A stretch of DNA of 41,059 bases. It comes from Zygnema cylindricum. Its lineage: Eukaryota; Streptophyta; Zygnematophyceae; Zygnematales; Zygnemataceae. The stretch covers positions 188,001-229,059 of the forward strand of contig JBBHKE010000985.1 in the NCBI GenBank assembly GCA_037447655.1, read 5' to 3'. The translations under genes and the position numbers were made by a program. Positions 1 to 11,225 of the stretch are shown here, in pieces; position 1 is the stretch's first letter, and each line of letters opens with the position of its first letter. Under the pieces are notes generated by a model, which worked only from the letters and a program-made list of their open reading frames with translations, made no database searches and was not told the DNA's origin.

Positions 1-240
1 CATCTGTTTTCCTACTCCTTCGCCCTCTTCTTCTATCTCCTTTCCCTATTTTTCTTCTTTCTTCAGGTCCCTTTCCATCTTTCCCCTATTTCTTTACTCC
101 TTTATTCCCATCCTGATCCTCTCATCTGCTGATGAAACTCTCGATCTCGCGAACGATCGCCGATCCCCCCTTCCCCCTCTGTCCTTCTCCCCTCTTCCTC
201 TGTCCTCTCACCTCTTCCTAACGTTCTGTCCATTCTTCTC
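1..240. repeat. Pyrimidine-rich low-complexity tract
   Basis: The plus strand is dominated by C and T in short irregular runs. Open frames crossing it on either strand are compositional and show no domain. The same kind of tract recurs at 800-1020, 1441-1530, 2945-3122, 34240-34400 and 39335-40800. Confidence 0.75.
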
Positions 241-799
241 ATAAGATTGTTATTCTTATTTTTACAATTACATACAATACTTCTGCTCATCCAAAAATTT
301 CTTTCCATTTTAGCTTTGTGTTTAACTTCAAGAAATTTTTTAAGTAATTTTGTTCATATGTGAATTAGTTTAAAGGAGGATGAAACCAAAGGGTGTAGTC
401 CTCTAATATGATGAAAGCATTATGTAGATTGTTGAAAAAAAACAGCTACCAGTTTCAATACTCCTTTTCATCAATCATTTTCTAAACCAAACTTCTGCCT
501 CCCCAAGTCTCTCGTAGATGTTGTCTTTCCTTTTCTCCCTCTTTCTCTTTCCACGAAATAGACATTTTTTTCTAATAGTGTTGCGTGGTAATCGAATTCC
601 ATGGTGATACATCGCCATTTCGGTGTATCATAATACCCGAAAGTCCAAAACTTGTCATATATCGGTTTTGCCGTTTAACCGATATTAATTTTTTAAATGA
701 AACACTTTAGATGTACGGAATATGCAGTTTTTGAATAAGGTACGGAATGCATGGAGTGTATGGAGTGGAAGAACTGTATGGACGGTAAATTAAGGATAG
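241..799. other. Unassigned spacer with small hairpins
   Basis: No gene is recognisable. A short C/T-rich patch lies near 490-550. A perfect 9-bp inverted repeat lies at 659-685, and a 7-bp one (TGATACA/TGTATCA) near 605-630. Confidence 0.5.
659..685. repeat. 9-bp perfect inverted repeat
   Basis: Arms ATATCGGTT (659-667) and AACCGATAT (677-685) surround a 9-nt spacer. No gene is next to it, so no role is assigned. It could be the core of a small decayed element. Confidence 0.6.
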
Positions 800-1020
800 G
801 ATTCTTAGGGAGAGGCCTCTCGCTCCCTCCCTCTCCCCCACTTCCCTCTCCCGCTCTCTCATTCTACTATCTCAATCCCTTCGTCTCCCTTTTTTCCCCT
901 TTCCCCTTGTCACCCTTTATCTCTCTCTACCTCTCCCGCTATCCCTCTATCCCCCTTTTTCTCTTTTCCTCTCTTTCGCCTTTCCCAACTCTCCCTCTCA
1001 CCGATTTCCCCTCCCACATT
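800..1020. repeat. Pyrimidine-rich tract
   Basis: A C/T-rich block with CTCCCTCTCC-like repeats. The open frame through it encodes only Ser/Pro/Leu-rich low-complexity sequence and is not supported as a gene. Confidence 0.75.
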
Positions 1021-1779
1021 TGATTAGTATCCCTCTGTCGAACCCGCATCTCCTCTTGCTTCCTTACCCTTTTTCGATATAAATTCCTATAAATCTATTT
1101 AGTAACGTTTCCCTCAAAAAAATAAAAAATAACTAATAAAAGTGAAGTTTTAATTTTTTTAACATTTAATGCGGTTAACTATTGTTTGCAAAAAACATTT
1201 CCGTTTAGACCATATTTTTGATGCGTAAAACAACCAGAGTTTCATGATCTTACAAGGTTTGTAGGGATGTCAATTTACTGATAGACGATGGAACGCTTCC
1301 ACTCAGCTTGTTGTAAGATAGAAATCTATAAGCTCAGGCATCCACAAAACCAAGCATAAAAACAAAGTTTTAATAAAAAACAAACATCGAGGGAGAATAA
1401 AATCTAAGTTACAATATTCAAAAACTCCTTGTTTACATGCGCCCACCCTTCCCTCTCCTTTTAACTCCTTCCCGCCTCCTCCCCAACTCCACCTCCCCCC
1501 TTCCCCCCACTCTCCCCCTCAATTTTTCACTTATCGAAAAAAAAAAAACCATAAATCACCATTTTTTAATTTTACAAATAAAATCAATGTATAAATAACC
1601 AGAATTTATAACCAGAAACTAATGCCAGAAATAAGTAAAATCAAATTCTAATGGTCGATGCAGAAAAAAAAAAAAAACCTTATTCATTTTTTACACTAAA
1701 ATAAAGGTTTTTTTCTAAAAAAAATCATTTATTACAATTAGAAGTGCTTAATTTTTATAATTAATCACTACATTTATGT
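1021..1779. other. AT-rich spacer with a short C/T block
   Basis: Nothing coding is recognised. A pyrimidine-rich block lies at about 1441-1530, followed by homopolymer A runs (about 1538-1550 and 1662-1677). Confidence 0.5.
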
Positions 1780-2940
1780 TTTATTAATAGTATTGGTAGA
1801 CCATTATTATTCAATATTGTTAGGAATCAAGTGTTGATATTTTTACAATTGATTGTTTTTTATTTTATAGTTTATTAATTACTTTTTTTCCATTTTTTTG
1901 TATTATTATTACTTACTAGGTATTTTTATTATTCTACTGTTAAAATTTCCGTATTCATTATTGTTTTCACTATAGTTGCTATTATTATTTATTTTTTGTA
2001 ATTTCTATCGTTATTATTTGCTATTTTTTTTATTATTACCATTATTATTAATAGTTATTATTTTACTTTTTTAAGTTTGTTACTGCTTATTTGTACTATT
2101 TTCATTATTGTTGTTGCTATTATTAATTTTATTATGTATTACAAGTATTGCCATTTTTTTATTGTTATTGTTAATATTGATTCATTTTTATTATTTTTTA
2201 CTGTTGATTATGATAATCATTATTAAACAAAAATGAAAATTATTAAATATTAATCATTTTTATTATTATTGTTAGTTTTACTATCTTTTATATAAAGTTT
2301 TATTATTATCAATAAAATTTATTGATTATTCATTATTAATTTATATTTATTAAATTTTCATTTGGTAATCATAAATAATATAACATAATCAGTGCTAATT
2401 AAATGATATTGGTTATTAGTTATTAAAAATTAATTATCAGTTATGTACGATTAATATTTACTAAGTAATAATTAGTTATAAATTATTAAGTGTTAACTAT
2501 ACTTATCAGTTAGTAACAAATAATTATTAAGCATCACTTATTAAATAAAAATCATTAAATTTTATTTATTAAGCATTGATTATGAATTCATAATTATTAA
2601 ATTTAAACTTTGTAATAAATTATTGCTATGTCAATTATTACTATAATTATAACAAATTTCGAAGTAACACTTATCAATGGAGACTAATTAAAACTATGAA
2701 TTATTACGAATTATATGTTAATTGTTCAGTATAATCTCGCTGTTAATGATCAATAATATTGATTATCCTATATTAATTATTAAGTATTAATTATATTGAG
2801 TAATTATTTAGTGTTGTGAATTAATTATTTTGTCTTAAGATGTAACTATCAATTATTAATTTTTTACTTTTATTTACTAAACTTTGGATATAAAGTATTC
2901 AATTTAGCATTTATTAACAAAAACTAAGTATCGATAAGTA
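1780..2940. repeat. A+T tract with degenerate ATT/TAAT microsatellite
   Basis: More than 1 kb of almost pure A+T built from degenerate TTATTATT and TTAATTATTAA units with very few G or C. It has no coding potential. It is followed at once by a pyrimidine-rich block. A similar A+T block followed by a pyrimidine block occurs at 38330-38720 and 39335-40800. Confidence 0.75.
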
Positions 2941-2944
2941 GAAA

Positions 2945-3122
2945 ATGCTTTCCCTCTCCCTTTCTCACTCCCTCTCTCCACCTCTGCCCCTCTCTCTTTC
3001 TTCTCTCCCCCCCCCTCTCTCTGTCTCCTGGTCTCCCCTCTTCGCCCCTGTCGCCCGCTCCCCCTCTTTTTTGTCTTTGCCTTTTCCCCTCTCCCCTACT
3101 TGTCCCTCTCCCTCTCGTTCTT
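2945..3122. repeat. Pyrimidine-rich tract
   Basis: C/T-rich low-complexity DNA between the A+T tract and the perfect hairpin at 3123. Confidence 0.75.
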
Positions 3123-3168
3123 CCCTTGTGTAGTTTGAACTCTAAGGGGAGTTCAAACTACACAAGGG
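3123..3168. repeat. Perfect 20-bp-arm hairpin
   Basis: The left arm CCCTTGTGTAGTTTGAACTC (3123-3142) is exactly complementary in reverse to 3149-3168, with the 6-nt loop TAAGGG. It sits at the junction between the pyrimidine tract and non-repetitive sequence leading into gypsy-1. A perfect long-arm hairpin in otherwise decayed DNA suggests recent formation (foldback or template-switch repair) or a young small element. Confidence 0.9.
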
Positions 3169-3289
3169 TGTTGTCAGATTTTTCATTTGCCTGCTTCGAT
3201 AGCAGTGGTCTTAGTTGAAGAAAGGTTAGTCAAAAACTATGTAGAGGCTTCTAGTATTCTGTACTCTAAAAGGGGACACAAAATTGGAC
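3169..3289. other. Unassigned segment before gypsy-1
   Basis: This stretch shows no clear similarity to the matching part of gypsy-2 (around 24200-24330). Similarity begins near 3290. It may be host sequence or a divergent part of the element. Confidence 0.4.
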
Positions 3290-3369
3290 AAGCCCCATGC
3301 ATAACACACCTACTCCGCATAAGATTGCTGCTTTTTCCACACACAGTTGGAATAATTAGGTTAATTGCC

Positions 3370-4400
3370 TTAAACAGGCACTTGTGGCTTACGAGTTAGG
3401 TCAAACACTCATTCTAGATGAGCAGTCGGTCGTTGCACAAGCCATGGAGGCTAGGACTATTAAGAATTCCGAGGCTCCTAAATGGAATTTTGGAACAAGA
3501 ATTACTGAATGATGTAGTTTTACATAATATCAATGTCTTTGTTTTTTCAATTAACGATTTGGGTCGTCACACCACTTATAAGATGTCGATAGATCTTGAA
3601 GATGAAAGCCCGATATTTAAACCAAAATATCGTCAGTCAAAAAATAAATGGGAAATGATAGACAAGCAATGTGAAGGACTAGAGGAAGCTGGCATAATCT
3701 ATTGGTCAACTCCACCTATGTTGCTCCCACCATCATGCCTTATAAAAAAAACTACCGGGTAATTTTACAAACCGTCGAATGTGCGGTGATTATTAGGACT
3801 TAAATGCTAAAACGGTTCAAGATCGTCATCCCATGTCTGTCGCCATGGAAATATTTGATCACGTAGGTGGGGCGAAGGATGTAATCATCATTTAACTTCA
3901 ATTCAATCAAATTGAGATAGAGCAGAAAGATCTGCATAAGAGTGCCTTTTGGGTAGTGACGAATAATGGGAAAGGGCAGTATTGCTTTTCGGACTGAAAA
4001 ATGCTCCAACGGTATTTCAAATATGTCATGGACTCAATACTCGGAGGTTGTAAGTTTGCTAGGTATTACATCGATGACCTCATCATTGCCTCCCCTACTA
4101 TTGAAGAGCACGCGGCTCACATCAAAAGGGTATTGAATGAATTAAAAAGGGTAATCCCGCAAAATGCAACTTTGGAGACAAGGGAGTGCCTTACCTCGGT
4201 CAGTTTATCTCGGCTGAGAAGATCATTCCTCTTAAAGCAAAGGTAGAAGCAATCAATAAATTGTCGGCTCCCACACACCTTAGAAGTTTGCGATCTTTTC
4301 TCGAACTTGCAAATTGTTATCGCAAGTTCATATCTAAATTCAGTACCGTCCCATCCTTGTTAAATGACATTTTCAAGAAAGAAGTGGCCTTCATATGAGG
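3370..4400 (+). pseudogene. Gypsy-1 reverse transcriptase remnant
   Basis: Fragments in shifting frames match the gypsy-2 RT. The N-terminal part (3418-3762) has INDLGRHTTYKMSIDLED and GLEEAGIIYWS, parallel to gypsy-2. The catalytic box YIDDLIIAS is intact at 4067-4093. The downstream part (about 4240-4398) holds the thumb/connection region with a recognisable SLRSFLELANCYRKFISKF. RT copies element RNA into DNA. Stops and frameshifts between about 3760 and 4000 destroy the active-site context, so this copy cannot be functional. Confidence 0.85.
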
Positions 4401-4429
4401 TTCTCATCAGACTTATGCATTTCAAAAAT

Positions 4430-4880
4430 TAAAAACTGCATTATCAAGTGTTCCAATTCTCCGTCCCTCCAATCAAAAGCTCCCTTTTTGTCTCCAACAA
4501 ATTTTGGAAAACTCGCAATTGCACCCATTTTGACACAAAGAGAGTTGAGCGGATAATAATGCGTAGTTGCCTACGCGAGTAGGAGCAATAACCGCGCTGA
4601 ATTCAATTATTGCAGATATGAAGGGGAATGTCTAGCCGTATAATGAGGATTCATTCACTTCCGCCATTATTTATACGGAAAGCCTTTAACACTTTTAAAT
4701 GATCATCAAGCCTTACATTGGCTGATGACTAACGATAAGCTTTTGTGGAAGCTAGCGCGATGGGCTTTAATTTTGTAAGAATATGACATTGAAATAATTC
4801 ATCGACCCGGTCTGCTTTGTCTAACGGCAAACGGAATTTCCCGAAATCCTTTGCCCCGAACGACGGATATTGGAGTTTGA
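4430..4880 (+). pseudogene. Gypsy-1 RNase H remnant
   Basis: In broken frames this matches the gypsy-2 RNase H: the 'YASR/SNN..E.NY' region near 4570-4620, the LTLLNDHQALHWLMTNDKL region at about 4690-4745, and a terminal 'LTANGISRNPLP'-like end near 4850. The catalytic-position Asp in TDH of other Ty3 elements reads Asn-Asp-His here. Its role would be removal of the RNA strand during reverse transcription. In-frame stops make it non-functional. Confidence 0.75.
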
Positions 4881-4999
4881 CGAGATTTCGACGATGACGA
4901 TGCCCTCGCCATGTATATGGGTTCTTATCTTATATATTGCCTTGACGCTGATCCGAATCCTCATCTCGCAATATATCCGTGGCAAGACGTGCCCTTAAT

Positions 5000-6215
5000 A
5001 CTTTTCTTATCCTCACAAACCTTTCGGTTCGGCACTACCGCGGACGAAGAAGAAAGAGTGAAAAAAAGAGCTAAATATTCCCTCTAGCTTAGAGGATCTT
5101 TAGTGCGTTTGCTAGCGAATGAAAACTATAAGCAAGTCCCACGGTTCACTGAGTGGCTCACTGTAATTGAGCAGTTTCACACCGAGATTGGCCACTACCA
5201 TACCAAGTGGAAATTAAGCCTAGTTTAGGTATGGTATTGGTGGTTAGGAATGCAAGCTGATGTTGCAGTTATTTTGCACAAATGTGCCACTTGCGATCGT
5301 CTCCGAACTTCTTTCTCTAATCAGCAGACTACGCTCCAACCTCTACCAATTCGGTGTTTATTATATTGATGGTTGGTCGATCTGGATGGACCGTTTCTCA
5401 TTTCATGTAAGGGAAAACAATACATTATGATTATGATCAAAAATTTCAGTAAGTGGGTGGAAGTCGTAGCTCTGCCTCATAAAACCGCAAAATTAACCAC
5501 CGGATCTTTTGACGAACATGTTCTTATGAGAAACAGTGCCCCAACCGAGGTACTTAAGGATCAAGGTACAAAATTTTGGGGAGAATTTCAAGAGTTGGTT
5601 GATTAAGCTCACATCGATAATCGTTGTAATAGTCGCAATCACCCCCAAGGTGATGGCCTGGCTGAACGAGCAATCTAAAGATTCAAGCGTGCCTTCCGTA
5701 AGCATTGCTTAGAGAAACACATTTTGGTTTGGGACTAGTCCCTCTCCTACATTACCATCGGATATCGCATGTCAGTTCAAGCTAGCCTTGCCAATTTCAA
5801 TCCTTATTCTATTTTACTTGGGAGAAAATCGCTGCTCGGTCGTAATATTTAGAAAGTTGCAAGCTTACCGCTTTTGTTAATGTCTGACACAATATTTTTG
5901 GAAGAACATACTCACCGTGCTTTTATTTTCGCCCGTGAAATGCCCATGGCTTTTGATAATCTGCAAATTGCCCAGCATCGGCACACCGTTCGGTTTGCTA
6001 TCACTCGGAGCGGCAGTTACAAACCGCAACCAAGGACCTATCATGTGGGAGACTATATGTATCTTCGCAAGCGATCATTCGCCACTTTGGACACGGATGT
6101 TTCTGTGCACATCATACGGATCATCGAGGTGGACCTGAACGGAATGTTGGGATTACAAGGAGAAGACACGCAGACGTTTTGGGAGCACTCTAAGAATTGT
6201 GCTCCATGTTGTTAA
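5000..6215 (+). pseudogene. Gypsy-1 integrase remnant
   Basis: The zinc-binding segment ends in HKCATCDRLRTSFSN (5279 onward), with the upstream His pair near 5178-5200. The core has VDLDGPFLIS (first catalytic Asp, about 5379) and VLKDQGTKFWGEF (second Asp, about 5555). The DGLAERAI segment near 5653 supplies the Glu. A stop after ELVD (about 5605) and others break the frame. The C-terminal part (5874-6215) has a PRTYHVGDYMYLRK module like the GPY/F-type C-terminal domain. It continues into an HSKNCAPC motif, followed by the PHD-like region. Confidence 0.85.
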
Positions 6216-6272
6216 CCAGATTTTTTGCAGGATATGGATCCCATTAGGATGCCAATTACGGAGGCGACTACA

Positions 6273-6411
6273 TGTACCTTTGGGCATTGATCAGACGGGG
6301 GAACTACCATGTTGCTTTACAATCACCGCAATCAAAGGTTTCACATAGAGTGTTTGATGCCACCATTTTTGGCGTTTCCAAATGGATAATGGTTTTGCTA
6401 CAGATGTCGCG
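6273..6411 (+). pseudogene. Gypsy-1 degenerate PHD finger
   Basis: In the frame running TCTFGH, then TTMLLYNH, RFHIECLMPPF and WFCYRCREL, the residue spacing matches gypsy-2. The His, the following Cys (FHIEC), the Trp two residues before the seventh ligand and the last Cys pair (CYRC) are kept. The second Cys reads Gly and the third pair is lost (LLYNH). Two stops lie inside (after TFGH and before WFC). PHD fingers usually bind histone H3 tails. Its presence in this independent copy shows the module belongs to the family. Confidence 0.75.
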
Positions 6412-6465
6412 AGCTTCCATTCGTGTTGGTTAGTTTTCTATCGGGTAAAGAGCTGGGGGGAGGAA

Positions 6466-8024
6466 TAAACCGACCTGACCATAACCACCTAAGTCTTCCA
6501 CCTTTAATTTTTTTCCACCTTGCTTGTTGTTGTAATTATCCATTTTCACATTGATGTTTTACTACAGTCATGATGTCTTGTTATCATTGGGGTTAATGTG
6601 GTGCACAGCTAATGATATAGCATGCATCTTCACGATTAGTTGACACATGCACGACAGCTGTCATGTAGTATCTTGTCGGGCATTTTTCTTCGTATATTTA
6701 GACATAGGACAGGCGGCTCCACACTAATTTGTGTTTGTGTGTTGTTCGGGTTTTGCAGGACCGTACATACTTACATTGGTGTAATTTTTGTCGACAACTT
6801 ATTTTCGCGTTTGCGTCGACCGTATATATTTATATTTCCCGTAATTTTTGCTGACGTCGAATTGGACGGTTCCTGTCTATACCTACGATTTTACCATGCG
6901 TGCATCTCCCGAAATTTTTGCTGACGACAAATTTTATTGTTTTCTATGTGGGATCATCTAGGCCGTCGATACGAAAGCATACCAAGTTGCGAAATGTCGC
7001 ATCCGGATTGTTAATGCGATGTACAGACGAGCCGACTATCACTTCTGACAACGCAACGCGATTAGACAAATTCAAGTCGTGAACCATTTGGAGGTTCACG
7101 CATTCATATGCAGATAGGAAGGGTTTCAATTTGTAGGTTATAGATTAGTGATGTAGGGCATGGGATTTCGGCCGCCTATTAGGTGAATCCAAACTAGACA
7201 CAATATTTACATAGCACGTTGCAATCCTATTGGTTCGTTTTCGCTAGGTGTAGACGTTGATACTTAGTAGATTTTAGATTATTTCTTGCACACAATTTTC
7301 AAAGTGCAAGAATTTTCAGTCTGTAGCCATTCTTTTCTTTGTAAAATTGTTCAGACAACTTAGAGAAGATTTTTTGCCTTAGCATGAAGCATTTAGTTTT
7401 CTCTTACTTTATCAATCTTTTGTTAAGCCCTACATATTAATCTATACGGCTTCGGCCAAGACTTGCACCGTTTCTCTTTAACTCTTTTCGTGTTTTTGAG
7501 TAGATTTCATCGCGGTCTCCCAACTCTAATTTCTTTTCCTGGCTGTGGCTGAACCGTAATTAATGTGGCAATTGCATATTGGAAATATTTTTTTGTTGTT
7601 TTCATTGCTTGTAACTTTGTGTTTACTTCTATATGGCTTATACTCATCCTTTGAGTTTGGTTATCTCAAATGTCATAAGTGTATGGCATTTTGGCATTTC
7701 AGTTTTTCTTTTCCTTCTTGGTCGTTTCTGTGTTGAATTTTTTATTTTAATTTCAGATTATCTTTGATAGGATAACTCGTGTAAGGAATTTAAATAGACC
7801 GTGCGGCCTTGTGGCCATCCATCGTCTTAGAAATTAGCTGACCTAACCATAACCCGCTAAGTCGTCCACCTTTTTTTTTTTTCCACCTTGCTTATTGTTG
7901 TATTTATCCATTTTCACCTTGATGTTTTATTACAGTCACGATGTCTTGTTATCATTTGCGTTAAAGTGGTGCACATCTAATGATATTGCATGCATTTTTA
8001 TGATTAGTTGACACATGCACGACA
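6466..8024 (+). repeat. Gypsy-1 3' LTR with nested terminal repeat
   Basis: It follows a G-rich polypurine tract and ends with CA in GCACGACA. Its first ~187 bp (about 6470-6656, repeat A) recur as A' at 7838-8024. Between them lie degenerate GTAC-containing repeats (about 6760-6940), a hairpin at 7079-7099 and a weak TATA-like TTTAAATAG at 7789-7797. Gypsy-2 shows the same arrangement at 27552-29386, so this is the family's LTR structure and not a local accident. The exact LTR start is uncertain. Confidence 0.7.
7079..7099. repeat. Conserved LTR hairpin (gypsy-1)
   Basis: Arms GTGAACC and GGTTCAC with loop ATTTGGA. The identical hairpin, loop included, occurs in gypsy-2 at 28394-28414, although the surrounding LTR sequence has diverged. 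Confidence 0.8.
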
Positions 8025-9151
8025 TAGAGTCAACGATTATTGCCGCACATTTGACGGTCGGTAAATTTGCCCTCGGCATTTTTTTTTCGAGGCATGACAC
8101 TGAGTGCTGTGAACGTAGATCCGACCTGTAAATGATGCCTGCTTCCTCATATTCAACGCATTGTTAATACACTAATTCCCGTTCTGTTTTTGATAAACCG
8201 TGTTTTGGTTCGAAAAAGGTGTCAATCTCGCGTGCATTTTAGGCACACCTTCATTTATCCAAGATTTCCGGGCCCTTTGTACCCCTGTACAGTCACAAGT
8301 GTACGCAAAGAGAGGAGCACAAAACCGGATAATTTCCTTACATTTTTTCGGCATTTTCCGCGTTTCGTTATTTTTAACCTTTCGAGAATTTGTTATATCT
8401 AAAAACAAATGTATTTCGTCTTTTTGTATACATAATAAATGGTAAGAAAAAAGAAGAAAAAAATCAATTCATTTTTTGCATATTGGCATCTCATATTAAA
8501 CATTTTTTGCCTTACGAGATTTTTTGCAAGGGTGAAGGGATCATGATTTAAATAGACGCGAATTGGCCAGATTACATTTCATGAATGTTTATTTTTCCTT
8601 GTATTTTTAAGTGGGTTTAATTATATTGGATTGTGATTTTTAAGTTTTTTGCGACGTTAAAAATCGGTGGAAAAGAAAACCCGTTGGGAATGTCATATAT
8701 ATGTTTTTTGGTCGTTGTTGTTGTTTTTTTTTCCATATTTATTGTTTTGTTTTTTTTTGCCCAATTGTTCGTCTTATTTAATTTATTTTTATCCATAACT
8801 TTAAATTTTTCAACTTCAAAACACTTACCTGTAACTATATTTTTTACGTTTTATTATAATCATAAAAAATTGTTTTAATAATGACTTCGATAATCATAAT
8901 AATAATCACACGGATATAAATTGGATAAGACGTAGACTAAGAAAAGCAATATTGGTGATAATTATACAACTAATAATCCTAAAAATCATATATCAACGAA
9001 TTTTCAAATATGCAAGGACAAAGTTAAAAATACGTGGTATGAATGGTTTAATATCTGCAACTTTTACCTCTACATGAGACAAGGTCCATACCTTCTTAAA
9101 CAATTATTTTTTAAACGTGTTATGGTCTATTCTAGGTAATTTATATTTAAT
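8025..9151. other. Intergenic spacer, nothing recognised
   Basis: AT-rich DNA between the gypsy-1 LTR and EGF gene copy 1. Several short overlapping open frames (8172-8445, 8633-8878) show no motif and look like chance. A pyrimidine-ended TCTATTCTAG lies at about 9127-9136, shortly before the ATG at 9152. Confidence 0.5.
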
Positions 9152-9449
9152 ATGGCGGAGCATATATGCAGTGATATTTCATACAACTACTTCATCGGGC
9201 CAGTGGCCGGAGGCAATGGGCACCCAAATTGTTATGAGCTACCAAACAATCGCCTATTTGGCTCAAGTCTCCCAAAGGGTTGCACATCCAGTGAGCAACG
9301 AAGTAAAAGGGATTGTAAAGCGTTTTGCAATAAGATCCAACCAGGAGGCCTTTGTAGGGGAGGCGGTATTTGCTTTAGTAGCACGAATGGAACAACATGT
9401 GAATGTAAACAAAGATACAGTAAGCAAGCGAACAAGTTCATTTGCGAAT
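9152..9449 (+). CDS. EGF-like Cys-rich protein, exon 1 (copy 1)
   Basis: Starts MAEHICSDISYN and holds 10 cysteines before a predicted splice donor (GAAT|GTATGT) at 9450. Residues 59-98 match an EGF-like pattern: C-x8-C-x5-C-x8-C-x-C-x12-C. The preceding ~58 residues form a second Cys-rich part with C6, C27, C44 and C55. It aligns without gaps to copy 2 on the minus strand (37523-37226) at about 60% identity over 99 residues. Cys34 of copy 2 is Arg here, leaving a likely unpaired partner. No signal peptide is visible, which is odd for an EGF-type domain; an upstream exon could supply one, but none was found. The exon ends in phase 1, and the proline-rich exon at 11226 has a matching acceptor. 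Function unknown; a cell-surface or wall-associated role is inference. Confidence 0.65.
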
Positions 9450-11225
9450 GTATGTTCTCTTTGACAAGATATAAGCTAGTAGCAATTGTGTTATCCTCAA
9501 AAATGTTGGTTTTACTTTTTTATTTGCACGCATGTCGTTTTCCTATAAGATAAGCACAACAGTGTCATTGCATATGATAGTAGATTTCACTCTATGAGGT
9601 TTTTTAAAATGGAAAACAATACCACGAGTTTCATTTATTCGTTGAGACACTTCTATTTAAATCAAATGCAAATTGAACGTTTAGAAACTTGAAAGATATA
9701 CTTTCCATTAATGCATAGCAGTCACTATGATCGGCTAAGGTAAGTGGGAAGATAAAAATAATGTTTAAATCTTAAAAAAACAACCAAAATTTTAAAAGTT
9801 GGCTTCAAAGATGTTTTTCTTCGTCTTCAAAAAAATCTGATGGTCGATTCTTTTGATGAAATACATCAACACACATTTATTTGATCTTGCTTGTTGAAAA
9901 ATCACCTCTTATGGAAAAAAAATGCCAAAATATTGACGATTGCCCTTGTTACGTTAGCCAAAAAACATATACTTTAAGGTTTCACATGTTTGCCGTTGAG
10001 TTCAATTTTTTTTATTTTAAAAAACCTTATTTTGAAAGAAAATGTCATGTGTAGAAATGCGTTCCAAAATTTGGCTTTCAAGTAATTTAGTGCAAAGCGA
10101 AAAAAATACACACGATAACATAAATTTCAGCCAAATAATTTTGGAAAATCTTTTATTGCAATGTTGTTGGTGGTTGAATTTAACCTCCACGTTGTTGCAA
10201 AAAATTAGTTAAGATCGGTTAAGGTTCAAACGTTGAAGTTAACAAAACCCCTAGGCTTGAAAGACTTACGAGGTTGTTTTTTGTAGATATTTAATTGTGT
10301 TGGGGTTTTGGTTATAGTTTTGGTTTAAGTGAGTTGCTGTTTTTTTTTTTTGGGTTTGAAAGCTTTGTTTATACGCTCCATTTTTTTTTGCTCACGTTGA
10401 TTTCTTTGTTTTATATTGTATTGCTTCTAGTTTTTCAGTTTTGGTCATGCCACCCCTTTTGTACCCCTAGACTCAAATGGTTTACCATCGCGCTTTTTAA
10501 TTCAATATAGACTTTCCTTTAGTAGGACAATAGTTGGGAAAAATCAAGAAAATGGAAATATGGTGTGTGTAAATGATTTTTTATCACTCTTTTTATTTAT
10601 TATTATTGGCACGCGTAGATATTTGACCATTCCATTTTGTCCCACTGTTTTTTGCTGCCAACAACATAGTAGAAACATATATATAACAAAAAATTACCAA
10701 GATAAACATGAAACAATTAAAGTTAAAATATATAATATTTTGTTGCAATTAAAATTACATTGTGATTGTAGCTTGTCATATGCCCTTTTGATATCAAAAT
10801 TAAGTTACAACGTCAATGGACTCCCCAAAAAAATGGCATTGATCTAAAAGTTAGTCCAAACAAATATGTATATATAAGATACCCTTACCTGCTACTTATC
10901 CAGCTCATCCTCTCCAAACTTCTCTTCACATCGCTGAATTTGCCACCAATAAACTTTTCATACATCCTTTTGCCATCGGAAAATCCTCATGTCCATCTGA
11001 TTCAACTTTACACCCACATTTTTCACCTAGTCTTTTTCCTTTTTTTTCTTTCCTCTCAAGTTCAATCGTCTTATAATGACTTTTAACTCTAGTTACTAAA
11101 CGAATAAAACCCAAACAGAAAATCGAATACTCCCTCTATATAGTAGCTTTTTTGCGAAAGCATTGTTGTACTTAGCAAAAACCAGTATAATTGATGATGA
11201 ATCTTCTTTTTAAATGTTTTTGTAG
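9450..11225 (+). other. Predicted intron of EGF gene copy 1
   Basis: The donor GTATGT is at 9450-9455 and the acceptor TGTTTTTGTAG ends at 11225. Copy 2 has a homologous donor (GTACGT) and acceptor (GGTTTTGTAG), both giving phase 1. The interior is AT-rich with no recognised gene. The open frames at 10295-10510 and 10560-10847 are unsupported. Confidence 0.55.

Larger units (their letters stand above)
3290..8024 (+). mobile_element. Gypsy-1: 5'-truncated Ty3/gypsy retrotransposon
   Basis: A decayed plus-strand Ty3/gypsy copy of the same family as gypsy-2. It begins within the spacer between the methyltransferase and RT regions, so gag, protease, methyltransferase and 5' LTR are absent. RT, RNase H, integrase and a PHD-like remnant follow in order, then a G-rich polypurine tract near 6455-6465 and a ~1.55 kb 3' LTR ending GCACGACA at 8024. 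Many stops and frameshifts interrupt the frame, so it is a dead copy. Its value is as an independent comparison confirming the domain order and LTR layout of gypsy-2. Confidence 0.85.
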
